A DNA stretch of 64,000 nucleotides from Blasia pusilla (taxonomy: Eukaryota; Marchantiophyta; Marchantiopsida; Blasiales): positions 18,662,001 to 18,726,000 of the forward strand of contig CM114272.1 of NCBI GenBank assembly GCA_050084515.1. Reading direction: 5' to 3'. The notes beneath the pieces were generated by a model. It did no database searches, was not told the DNA's origin, and was given only the letters and a program-made list of their open reading frames with translations. This document shows positions 1 to 10,700 of the stretch, in pieces (the stretch's first letter is position 1; every line of letters starts with the position of its first letter). Both the position numbers and the translations under genes were made by a program.

Positions 1-740
1 TCTCTCACTTACTCATGCTCTCTTTGTAAAATAAGATCCAATATCTCTCACAGTACCATAGTTCTCACATGTGTGCATTCTCACATGTCTCTCTCAATGT
101 CAAACCAAACCCACTCTCCTAATGAGAGGCTTGGGTTACACACACAAGGCAAGCAAGACCATAGCTCGGCCGCCTCATGCCAAGAGGTTCAACAAAGAGA
201 GAATGAACTCTCAAGCTCTCTCCTTGAGGTATACCCCTCCCCTCCCCAAACCTCTCTCCATGGTAACCTATGCTCCCAAGTCACCTCCTTGGCTCTTGAC
301 TTGATGTAGGAAGTCCAGGGCCACTTACCAAAAATATAAAGTCGACCATATACTCAAAATGGCACTTACCTAAAATAGTAAATTCGTCAATATGGCTCCA
401 AACGAGCCGAAACGATGGGGAAACCTGCTCTCTCAGGTTTCTCGGGGCCTCAACAGGTCATCCTCGACCTCTTGAGCATGTTATCCACTACTCGAGAAGG
501 CGCTCTACTAGATCTCACTGAACTATCCTAAAAGACGTCACAATGATTTCAGAATTTGATTTACCACAAACAAAAATTATGTTCTTGGTCATAATGTTTT
601 TAGTGATACAAATGTGTAACCAAGGCTTATGACAAAAGACATTTGTATCTTGTTATCCTCTCGTTCTTTGATTTGCAGTTGAGTTAGGTTAACCATGGGT
701 TAAAGACGAAAAAGAGAATAATTTTTTTTTTGTTTCTATC
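1..740. other. gene-free left edge
   Basis: I see no supportable gene here. Short reading frames near 71-309 lie in CT-rich low-complexity DNA, overlap each other in two frames, and show no domain or splice context. The stretch is probably intergenic or old transposon sequence. Confidence 0.5.
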
Positions 741-756
741 TCCAACATGCATGAAA

Positions 757-822
757 CCTTGATCAAATGGTTAGAGCGCTACGTGAAGGTTGACATGTTT
801 TGAGTTTGAATCCTACTTTAAA
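757..822 (+). repeat. tRNA-like (SINE-type) remnant
   Basis: A box A-like stretch (TCAAATGGTTAGAGC, about 763-777) is followed some 25-30 nt later by a box B-like stretch (GAGTTTGAATCCT, about 802-814). These are the internal RNA polymerase III promoter blocks of tRNAs and tRNA-derived SINEs. No clean cloverleaf or acceptor stem can be drawn, so a working tRNA gene is unlikely. A decayed SINE head or tRNA pseudogene is the best reading. Confidence 0.35.
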
Positions 823-1656
823 TCATGAATTTTGACGAAATGCATCAAAATAGGAATTAGGAAAATTGATTTAAATCGAGAAAAGATATATTACATTGAT
901 GGAAGATAATAGAAATAGGAAGAACCATATTGTGTCTTAGGAAAGAAGATTGGAAATTCCAACAAGGGAAAAAGAAATAAAATTCTAGAGGCAATTTCTT
1001 GCTTCTATAACTATATTTTACATATTTCCAAGAGTTCTATGCAATGGTTATTTCTACTAGTAGGAGCCTCAGTGCCATGCACTAGCATAAATAGGTCCCT
1101 TCCATGATTTTCCACTTTACAGCATTGTTAAATAAGATCCTAGATCCTTGCAAGTATTCTTATAATAGATCTGCCATCTTAGAAGCTCTGATGTCTCTAA
1201 ACTCTACTTTGTGTTTATTTTTTTTATTTATGTTGAATTTCCCATGTTAGAAGAAATTTGTATGGATGCTATAAGAGGTCCAATCTTACTAAAAATAAAA
1301 ACATCCATGCACAAAAAACCCCACTCTAATCTTAGCAAAGGGATCTTCCTTTTCAAGAAAGACTTCACTTTTTGGGAGTAGGAGTACCTAAAAAATGTAA
1401 ACCCCCTATGCTCATATTGAAGAATACATGACTAATATTTTTGAATGGTTCTTACACTTTACAACATAGTATTGACCCCTCCATACTATATTGTAAAGTG
1501 CCCACCTCCCAAGAAGATAAGAATGGAATCATGAAAACTTGCAAGGACTTGATGTTAATATGATATGAATAATATTTATGGCCCCTACATGTAAACACAA
1601 TATTTTTTTCTTGTCATCTAGGCTATCCATGTGTCTTCATACGATTTCAATAACTA
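823..1656. other. gene-free AT-rich stretch
   Basis: No coding exon, RNA gene or recognisable repeat was seen. The sequence is AT-rich with frequent stops in all frames. Confidence 0.5.
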
Positions 1657-1820
1657 ACTAGTAAGGTGCCCGTGTGATGCATCGAAAATAAAAAAGTGTT
1701 AGAAGAGCTAGTGGATAGCCCGTGAATGGAAGAGATTAATGATACTGCACATAGATTCAATTTTTTTCTTGTTGCTCGTAGCATGTGAAACATTTTCTTG
1801 CTACCCACTTGCCACGTTGT
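1657..1820 (-). mobile_element. Helitron-like 3' terminus, dispersed copy of the 207-bp repeat
   Basis: Read on the minus strand, this copy ends with a near-palindrome (TGCATCACACGGGCA) a few bases before CTAG and then T. That resembles the 3' end of plant Helitrons: a short hairpin followed by CTRR, inserted in front of T. The next roughly 160 nt match the tandem units at 3104-3519. No Rep/helicase coding sequence was seen, so it would be a non-autonomous copy. The call rests only on the terminus. Confidence 0.4.
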
Positions 1821-3040
1821 CGTATCGAGAGCCTTTCTTTGAGTAAGGGCAGACCTTCTAACTACGGCAGACGTGGTCGATGCAAGGCGAATTCTCTAAG
1901 AAGTTCTCCTTTTTCAATATAAAATTATTATGTATACTCTCCATTCTCTCACGACAGGAATCACAATGGAAGTGCCGAGGCGATAATTTCTTCGTAATAT
2001 CGGATCCCAAAACTCCCACCTATAAAATCCCTATACACTATTTTACGCTTGTACACAAAGAAGATAGTACAACTAGTGTTAAACCCTACTTGAGCAGGCA
2101 TATTGACGTCCATGGATCGCTATATAAGGACATACAAAGTACAATCCCATGTCCATCCATATATGACGATAGGAAGGATCACCGGAGTTGGAGATTGAAT
2201 GACCTGCTTCATGAATGCCTCCCCAAAGTGATAAACTAAATAGCGAGTGAACCAATGCCTATCTACAAAGAGTACCTTGACATGGTATGGATTGAGGAAA
2301 AGAAAGTCGAGCAACTCGTGCTCCATCCCTATCTATGCTTGACAGACATTCTCTACTCTCTTTAAGAATTGTTCTCTCAAGAGGGCTAATCCACCTAAAC
2401 TCCTCTAAGGTGACAAACCTCTTATCTCCACACACACACCACACTCTAGAAACCTGTTGAAAAATGGCCCATGGTCAAGTTACTCTCCCAAGAGGGGTGA
2501 TCCATTCTCATTGGAAGAGCAAGCAATCCCAAAACCATACACTTGAGTGTATGGCTTTGGGAGTGATACGAGAGACTCAAGATGTGGAATAGAAGGTGAT
2601 GAATCTTTGAAGGTCCCTCCTCTTTATATACGCACAAGTGATCCACAAGAGTACGGAATAGAGCTAATCTTATCTTGTGCCACATGGCTTCATCTCAAGG
2701 CTTACCCAATCATATTTTGACACAAATAGATTTCCTCTTATCTCTTCCAAAATATCATTTTTTATCCACTTGATATTTTCCAAATTATCCCAACTAACCT
2801 AGCCACCAACCAAACCTACTTTTGCTTTTCATTAAAGTTCCAACCTCACTACTTTACTTTTATAAAGTCATCTTTTATTTATAACCTCTTTTCCTAAAGT
2901 TGGGCCCGCATAAAAGAGGCACCATAAAGAGGTTTAAACATGGGAATTTCCTTTTCCTAAGCTAATTACTTAATACTAATAAAACTCTATCTAACACTTA
3001 ATGAGGAAGGAATTTATACACGGGCTGATTTTATTATACG
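1821..3040. other. gene-free stretch
   Basis: Reading frames of 60-119 codons occur on both strands (for example 1880-2239 plus and 2446-2685 minus). None shows a recognisable domain, compositional support or splice context. I treat the stretch as non-coding. Confidence 0.45.
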
Positions 3041-3519
3041 ATAAGATGTCAAGCATAGAGGTGTTCGCAAATCAAGAAGGCGCTCTCCCATAATAATATA
3101 GATGAGGTGTCCGTGCAATGCAAGGGAAATACAAAAGTGTTTGAAGAGCTAGTGTATAGCCCTTGAAGGGAAGAAATTAATGATGCTCTACATAATTTGT
3201 TTTCTTGTTGGCCCATAGCATTTGAAACATTTTCTTACTGCCCAGTTGCCACGTGTCAAACAGAGAGGTGTTTGCAAATCAAGAAGACACTCTCCCATAA
3301 TAATATAAATAAGGTGCCCATGCGATGCAAGGGAAACAAAAAAGTGTTTGAAGGGCTAGTGTGAAGTACATGAAAGAAAGAGATTAATGATTGCACAGAA
3401 ATGCAAAATTTTTTCTTTTTACCCGTAGTATATGAAACATTTTCTTGCTGCCCAATTGTCGTGTCTCAAATAGAGACGTGTTTGCAAATAAGAAGGCACT
3501 CTCCTATAATAATATAGAT
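3041..3519. repeat. 207-bp tandem repeat (two full units plus a partial)
   Basis: Two head-to-tail units, 3104-3310 and 3311-3519, follow the tail of a third (3041-3103). Each begins AGGTGYCC, runs into a GATGCAAGGG-type near-palindrome, and ends with a CTCTCC(C/T)ATAATAATATA tail. A related copy lies at 1657-1820. The unit may be a terminally duplicated Helitron-like end. Confidence 0.7.
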
Positions 3520-3660
3520 TTCTCTTTCCCCCTCTCAAATGCTGCACATTGATTGGTTGTGGATTCTTCACATGTGAAACAATTAGCTAGTAGCCATTGA
3601 GTTTTCCGAGGGCAAGGATTTTTCCATGAATTCATTAGGTGAATAACTCTATTAAAGGGC

Positions 3661-3705
3661 TAGGAGGGAAAAGTCTACATTCTAAATGTAGACTTTTCCC
3701 TCCTA
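3661..3705. repeat. perfect 21-bp inverted repeat with 3-nt loop
   Basis: The arms (TAGGAGGGAAAAGTCTACATT and its reverse complement) are perfect over 21 bp and separated by CTA. The stretch lies downstream of the SFT2-like gene, which is read leftward. It could be a small fold-back element or a transcript-end hairpin. No T-run or protein context decides between these. Confidence 0.7.
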
Positions 3706-4432
3706 AAAAATACATTTTGCAATTGTTACGCATTTAAGTCTGAAAATCATGAAAAGTGGCGCGCAAGCCCCTAACTAGTACAATAATACTGGGCAATGTT
3801 TTTTAAACCTTAGAGAGCCGAATGGCCGAAACCAAAATGTCCTCATTCCACCCAGGTAAAGAAAACAAAAGAGACGAAAAGTAATTCTCTGGTGGATGTG
3901 GATAGTCCGGCTGCTATCCCATGGCGAGTCGCTCCAACGACTGAGCGTCTTATGGAGGTCGATTTCGTGTTCCGCGAACCTTGTGCAACCACGCATCATA
4001 GATTGGTAAAATCTATGGCAGCTGACAAACGTTGGTACCGTATTCAATTATCTCGAGGATTGGTGGTCCCTTATTACAGCTGCAGCAGCACCTACAGGCT
4101 CGGCAACGCCACTGGGATCACGAAACAGGTCTTCCACACACTTGGAACCGGCAAGTTGAACACTGCAGAGCCCAAACTGAATGGTGACACTGACTAGCGA
4201 TAGTTAGTTCGAAGAGAGATCGACATTCAAACGTGGTCAGCAGTTCTTGTGATTCTTCTTTTTGGAACTTCACAGGTGGGAGTGACATCGAGTTCCCCGT
4301 GTAGGTAGCTGTTCAAAATTCTATATTTTCCGGTCGATGCTGCAGAAAGTTCGATCCTTGAGAACCGCATGGTTTCTGCTGATGTTTCACCTTCTCGCAG
4401 CGTACTTTTGACGGTTTGAGTTGAGTGCAGGC

Positions 4433-6817
4433 TTAGAATACTCTCGGGAAACAAGAATGGAGCATTGTCTTGGCCATGGACCGCGCGAATGGTATGTAGC
4501 TTAGGGCATACCTGCATGAATGTTGATTCAATGGTAGAAATTCAGTCATTAGAGAATTTGTGCGTGTATAAGGTCAGTTAGATGATGGCAAACAGAACTT
4601 GAAGGTTAGGAGCTACCCAAACCACAACCGGAGACCACGTCTCTTCACAGCGGAAGCGCAGATCTGATTTAGAGAGGTGAGTACCATCTAATAAGACGAT
4701 CAATTACAACCGAGGTAGTTATGCTCTGCCGAGAACTAGCGTGATACTTATTAGCATCATACACATGTAATGCTGGTTCATGCCGAGAATCAAGCCAGAT
4801 CTGTGCACACACGTAGGGGTCAAATCTCTCTACTCACGGCTATGCGTGCACGAAAAAGTCATGTGCACTCAAAGGCGGATCTTGTTGATGGTCTGTAGGT
4901 TCGGGAAATGCTTGACCTGGTCTTAAACTGCTGACTCTCTTATCTCCAGGAAGAGAAGCAAACAGAGGAAGATGTCAGCACCAAGTGCTAAGAACTCCGG
5001 GCAGAGAAAGAGAGAGGCTACGAAGGCTCTGATTTGAACTTACCACGTGATTGCAACGGCTTCGAAAATAATGGCGATAATCGTGAGAAAGAAGCTGTGA
5101 AGCTGCCACATCTCAAGAAAATTACGTTTTGGTTAATTTTATAATGCCAAAGAATCTGTGGAGCTACAGCATTTCATCAAATCTAACACCAGGTTATAAT
5201 CAAGTGCGAGACTGCATACCCTCCGCTAGAAGTACGGACGGATAGAGTACCTTGAGAGCACAGAAGAGCGCCATAAACAAGCTCAGGAGATACGCAATGG
5301 TGGCACAAAACCGTACCGGATCGAACATCATCTTCAGCTGCTTTATTGGGCCGATCAAAAACATGGTGCTGTTCATGCAAAAGGAGAATCAAGCACTTGT
5401 TAAAACGTGACTGCAGCTGACACCGACCTGGTTAGTCTCGGGAGAATCCATGTTAAATACATAGATGCACTAATTTGTGGCTGGGCATGGTATTAGGTAA
5501 CTCTCCAGGCTGTGGCATTCCGATGATGATAATGCTAACATAATCTGAGTGCGTTAACTGTGACCATCTCTCCCACCCTGTCGATGTCTATATCTATCTA
5601 TAGAAGTACAACAAGAAGCTTTACAAGGCGATGAAGGGTTGAGTCCAGGCAACAATCAGAAGGGAGCCTTGGTGCGGTGCATCTTTTCTGGGCTGCTACT
5701 TGAGAAGTCTCCAGAGTACTCAGACATGTGATCATGGACTCTGGAACTCTCAATCTTCAGTTCTGCTGCTCGTGACCTACGATGCAAAACTAGTTGGACT
5801 AGCTTACCTGTAAGCCCTTAGCTGTCAATAGTCTCCCACGTATTTGACAAAGGAAGGCTACATACACCCCCACTGGTCATCACGGTTGCATACAAAGAGA
5901 GACTGGCACGAACCTTCCCATCAAGAATATATTGGCAGCGGTAAAAGTGAAAGCAAACTTTGTGGGCATGATAAACAACGTTGTTGACTGCTCCGCCACA
6001 TCTCCAGCCACATACAACACAACGACAATGCATAAGTCATTTATCGACGATAGAATTTCCTACGATGTTCCATAGAAGCAACCGAAGCATCTAATTCCAA
6101 AACCGGAGTAGAGAGCTATTGAACTTAGTGGAGCAATGGCAGTATCCTCTATCGCTCATTGAAGATATTTGCTTAGTCTTGGACTCACGCAGTCATCTCC
6201 TCAAGCTCGCAATTCTCTCTAGTGAAAGCACGGAATAATCGACCCTCACGAAATGGAGTTCGTTGATTACAATAAAGAGGAGCAAAATGCCGAGGCCCAG
6301 GAACGCTCCAAATCCGTAAAGTCTCTGCAGTGGAAGCATCTCATCAGCGATCTCGACCAACCTCTCAACCTCTGTAAAGATTCTCATCGAAGAGCGTTAA
6401 GCGTCCTCCAATCAATGCGGTAAGGACACTGGAGTATTTAAACCTTAACCTGACATACTATTTCATCCAAACTTTTCAGTGAATCTACTGTACTTCAATT
6501 TGTGCGTTCCTGTAGAAGTGCTTGCGTTAGACCTCTTATTGTATCGAGAAAACACGACTCGCCTCCATGCCACTGAGAACACTTGGCTCTTCGCAATAGG
6601 TAAGCAGTTGCGTGGCTTAGTCACCATCAACAAGCTTCAATCCTTAGTACACAGTTATTACGATTTTTCGGCAACAAGTTACTGTGGTTACTCCGAGAGG
6701 TGAGCTTACATGAGTTCTAGAGAGGGACATCCGATCCTGAATATCTTCCATGAATCCATGCTCTTCGGTGGAGCCGGATCCGGTCGCCTGACTCACCAGC
6801 ATCTTCACACTATCCAT
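4433..6817 (-). CDS. SFT2-family vesicle transport protein, six exons
   Basis: SFT2 proteins are small four-helix membrane proteins of the Golgi that help endosome-derived vesicles fuse. Exons on the minus strand are 6817-6710, 6369-6271, 5987-5914, 5368-5251, 5102-5044 and 4511-4433; all phases agree and give 178 residues ending in TAA. Visible signatures are PLQRLYGF (about 49-56), PTKFAF (about 79), GSTMFLIGP (93-101), MMFDPVR, and WYALSYIPFAR (153-163). Hydrophobic helices fall in exons 2, 3, 4 and 5. The length and motif order match plant SFT2 proteins. The first intron uses GTAAGC, and the exon 2 and exon 3 acceptors are the least certain joins. An upstream in-frame Met at 6871 is an alternative start. 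The gene diverges from the one starting at 7770. Confidence 0.88.
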
Positions 6818-7769
6818 CTTGGCAGTGCAGTGGCGAAGTTTGAACGAAGTATCGAGATTAGACCGCATCAAGATTCAAGGGTCCCAACCGAAGGCATTTC
6901 TACTTGATGGATTGTGTGCGACTCCATACCCAGAGCCCAATGCGTGAAACTGACAGATGTGTGATCGAGTTACATTATCACTCTCAGGGGTATTGTGGGT
7001 GGATGTGGAAATCGAAGACGACCACGTCATCTAGAGGGGGCATTAACTGTCCAGTTATAGAAGAACGGCTTCAATTTCTGGTCTGAAGACCGACCATCGT
7101 GAAAGTCAGTATTCCAACCAGGCTCAGGGCAGTCCTTCACTTGGTAATACAGATCGGCAAGAACTTGAAGATGCAGATAGCCTCAAAAAGGAGCAGACGC
7201 TCAAAATTTTCAAAATTATGGGACATGCACGTCATGGCGTGAGAGAAGGGAGGACATGTGTAAGAACAGGTGAAAATTCAAACGCGCAGAGAGGCTGGCC
7301 TCCAAACAGTGATGCACATCTGCAACCGAATCGAGCATCGATTGCTTTCCCCTGATGCTGGCGAGGCGAAGCCATCGACAGATTTGAAGGTCTAGAGAGA
7401 TTTGAATGTTCGTGAAGGACGAGGAAGACAGCGAGTACATGTATCAGTGGTAGTGATTACTCTAACCCCAATCGGGAACCGGATCAGTAGAGGTTATTTT
7501 AAACCATGGACTAACCGGATGTTTCGAAGGCTGTTTCGTACCATGCATCGAGTTCGGTACGCATGTGCTCCATGAAACGCTGCATTTGAAACCTAAACCT
7601 ATAGACTATCTATAGAGGTCAAGAGTAACGCATTCGCGCGAGGAATGTTCGAACGGATTGGACCAACAGTTTGCGGGATTGGTGAATGATATTTGCTGCC
7701 CATTAAGAAATGGTGGTGTGCCCCAAACAACAAAAACAAAAATAACAGAAGCAATTCAAAGCACTGAAA
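6818..7769. promoter_or_regulatory. intergenic region between two divergent genes
   Basis: About 950 bp separate the proposed start of the SFT2-like gene (minus) from the proposed first Met of the unnamed gene (plus). Both promoters and 5' leaders should lie here. I could not place a convincing TATA box or transcription start. Minor reading frames (6710-7086 plus, 7216-7440 minus) show no domain. Confidence 0.5.
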
Positions 7770-10700
7770 ATGAGGGCTGGCGAAATGGAGCGAGTGGAAG
7801 ATTCAAAAGACCAGAAAGCTGTGAAGGACAAGAAGAAGCTGTTCTCACGGCTCAAGCAGAAGAAACTCGAGGAAGCAAGACAGGGACTCTATGTCCCACT
7901 GAGTCCTCGAACAGTGGAAAAGAGATGGAGGACGAAGGAAAAGATCAGGAAGGTACACAACTCTGTGCTGTTCATTGCCTCAGGGCGTTTGCCTCACACA
8001 CTGCTCCACTCTCTGCTAAGACGCTTCTTCATCTTAAAGAATTAGAAGAGTTGGATTAGGTGTGTTCGAGTTGGGGTGAGTGAATGAATGAAGCTCATTG
8101 TTTAGTGAGTAAAGGCAGGCGTGGACCTCCAGAGGGGTAGGACAATTTGAAGGGAGGTGAGGACTTGCCTCTTTGAAACCAGGAGCCGTGTATTCGATTA
8201 GAGGTTATCACAATGCCATGAGGAGATGCCAATGCTTCTGCTGATTGTCTGATGACCATCCGGGGAAGAGTTTGAGGGCAGTGAAGGGGCTTCAAAGTCA
8301 GGTCCACAGCGTGTGCAGTGTGATCAGTTACAGTGATAGTAGTCTGACAAATGTGGCGGAGGAATTCTTTTTCTTGAGGGAGTGGATGGTTGAACGTGTC
8401 CCTCAAGAATCAAAAGCGGAACAGAAGCAGCAAAAACATTCCACATGAGTCAAGGATGGGAGAAGCACATCGAGGAAGACTGAAGGGGGACATAAAGGGC
8501 CAAAGAAAAGAGTGGAAAAGAGTGATGGGAGAGCCCCTCTAAAACAGAAACGGAAGGAAGTTGGGATGGGAGGAAAGTGCAGCCATCATTCTCGATTTCT
8601 AGACTCGCGCATGTTGCTCTGTGTTGCAGATCATGGCATCTCTCAAGCTTAGCCCAAGGGTCTATGAAAAAGGAGCCCACAATAAGGACTGGAGATCTCG
8701 CCCTAGTGCCCGTGAAACTCCTTTAGTGAAGGTGCTCAGGGAACGATTGCATGATAGGAAGAATAAAATGAAGGTCTTCTACAGCAACAGGGTCTTTGAT
8801 GACATCCTCGAGGTACTTGAGGTGTACCGATCAGTACAGCATATGTTTTGTCATCAAGGTCTGAATATGTGCCTCTGTTTAGTCGAATCCGTAGATTTGA
8901 AGTCCTGCACCCGATGTGAGATCAGCTTTCCCTGTTGGAGTCTATGAGCATTTCGGCTTTCTCAATGTCCATGTTTCTGTGAAACTGTACCCGCATCAGT
9001 AGAGACCACACTAAAAACTCAACTTGGGAACATGGTTCATTTTCATCCTCAGGGTATGACTTGAACACACTACCACAGTTTTGTTAAAATCTCTGATCCA
9101 TGAAGTTCATCAATTACACCACACTCTTGAAATCAAGGCGGCTTGGACGTCCGATGGATCCTTTCCAGGAGAACGTGGACTGTCTTTGGTTCTCAATGTA
9201 ACGTAATTCCAGACTTTGACGTAGATTTCTGAGGAGGAGCGTCAGCCCCACACACCAGAGGAATTTGTGAAGGCAAGCATTGCAAGCAAGTTTGAGTACA
9301 TGGCTCGTGAACTTATCGACAAAACTGCATGGCGGCAGGCTAGGTCAGAAATTCTAGATAGATTGTAAATTTTCTTATGAAGAAGCAGAGATAATGTATT
9401 GCGGAGAAAATAGTTCGGCAATATCTGAAAAAGATATTTAGTTTATGGCGACTAGATACAATCAGAGCCTACAAAGGAGTAGTAAGTGTTAGATAAATAC
9501 ATTTTAGATAGATATTAGGCTTAAACTAAATGTCTAAGCTATCTAATGCTGCTACTCTTAGTGGTCCTTCATCTAACTAGCCACTTGTATTGAGATGGTT
9601 CCAGATATTTCAGGCTTAAATATCTGGAACCATCTCACGCTCTAGTGGTTCTAGCCACTTGGGTAAAAGAGGCGCTCTTGTCTCTGGCCACCATCCGGAC
9701 TAGAATATAGTCTGGTGCTTGGATGAGTATAGTCTACGAAATTCATACGCAACTCTGCTATCGTATTGCCATCGTGCAGTGCATTTCTCCCATATTTACA
9801 ACAGGTTATGGACCTAAATAGGAATCATGATGGTTCTGACTGGAAAGAGTGGAAGAGTTGTGCTAGTAATCTTCTTGTTTACAGGGATTTATGGGAAGCA
9901 GTTGCCAAAACTGCAAGTAATACATCTGCGCCAGCTACGTCACCTATCTCTCTTTCTGAAAGTGCTGATGAAGCGTCTGCACCTCAAGTATAAGTCCGTC
10001 AACGTATACTTCAACACCGGACTATTCAGCAGAATGAAAATTAAGACAATCATCAAGATTTGATTACATCTGACAGGAGAACCTCTGGCTTTAACGGAAC
10101 ATATTGATACATTCCAAGAAGTGTGAGCCTGTCTATGTCGTAACTTTGATACTACAGGTTCCTTTAATGTGCTGCATTTACAGGCATCCATGTACAAACT
10201 CATTGTTGAATCTTGCAGATCACCTCGAGATTTTCTTTCACAACTCAAGATTATTGCAAATAATCTTGCATCCGCAGGTTCTCCCGTTTCAGATACACAT
10301 ATATTCACTTTTTCTATTAGCAAACTTCCTGCTGAGTACAAGTCTCTTATTCATGTATTGATGCAGAAAGATAAACCTTCTTTTGACGATCTTCAAACTG
10401 GAGTAGTATATGATTCTGAACTACACAAGACTTCAAAATTTGACAGTATACTGGTTTCCAATTCTCTTTACAATTCTACCTGGGAACGTCCATTTCCTTC
10501 TACATCTACTCAGCATCAAAGAAACATTCCTCAGAGGAATACCAAAGAGGGTTACTGTTACATTTGTAACGAAAAAGATCATATCTCAAGCAAATTTCCT
10601 AACAGAAAATTCCTCTAAGAAGTTTCGTGAGTATTGCAAAACTCAATCAGAAGATACGTCATCTCTATTAGTTGATACTTCACCTTTCACTCAAGCATTA

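Noticed and set aside
757-822. A functional tRNA gene
   Set aside because: Only box A- and box B-like sequences are present; no acceptor stem or cloverleaf can be formed.
3892-4197. A 101-codon plus-strand frame, and on the minus strand at about 4050-4190 a coding-like stretch with a good acceptor (CTAAC branch, CGCTAG)
   Set aside because: Both lie just downstream of the SFT2-like stop, no family is recognised and no further exon could be joined. They probably reflect 3' transcript or chance.
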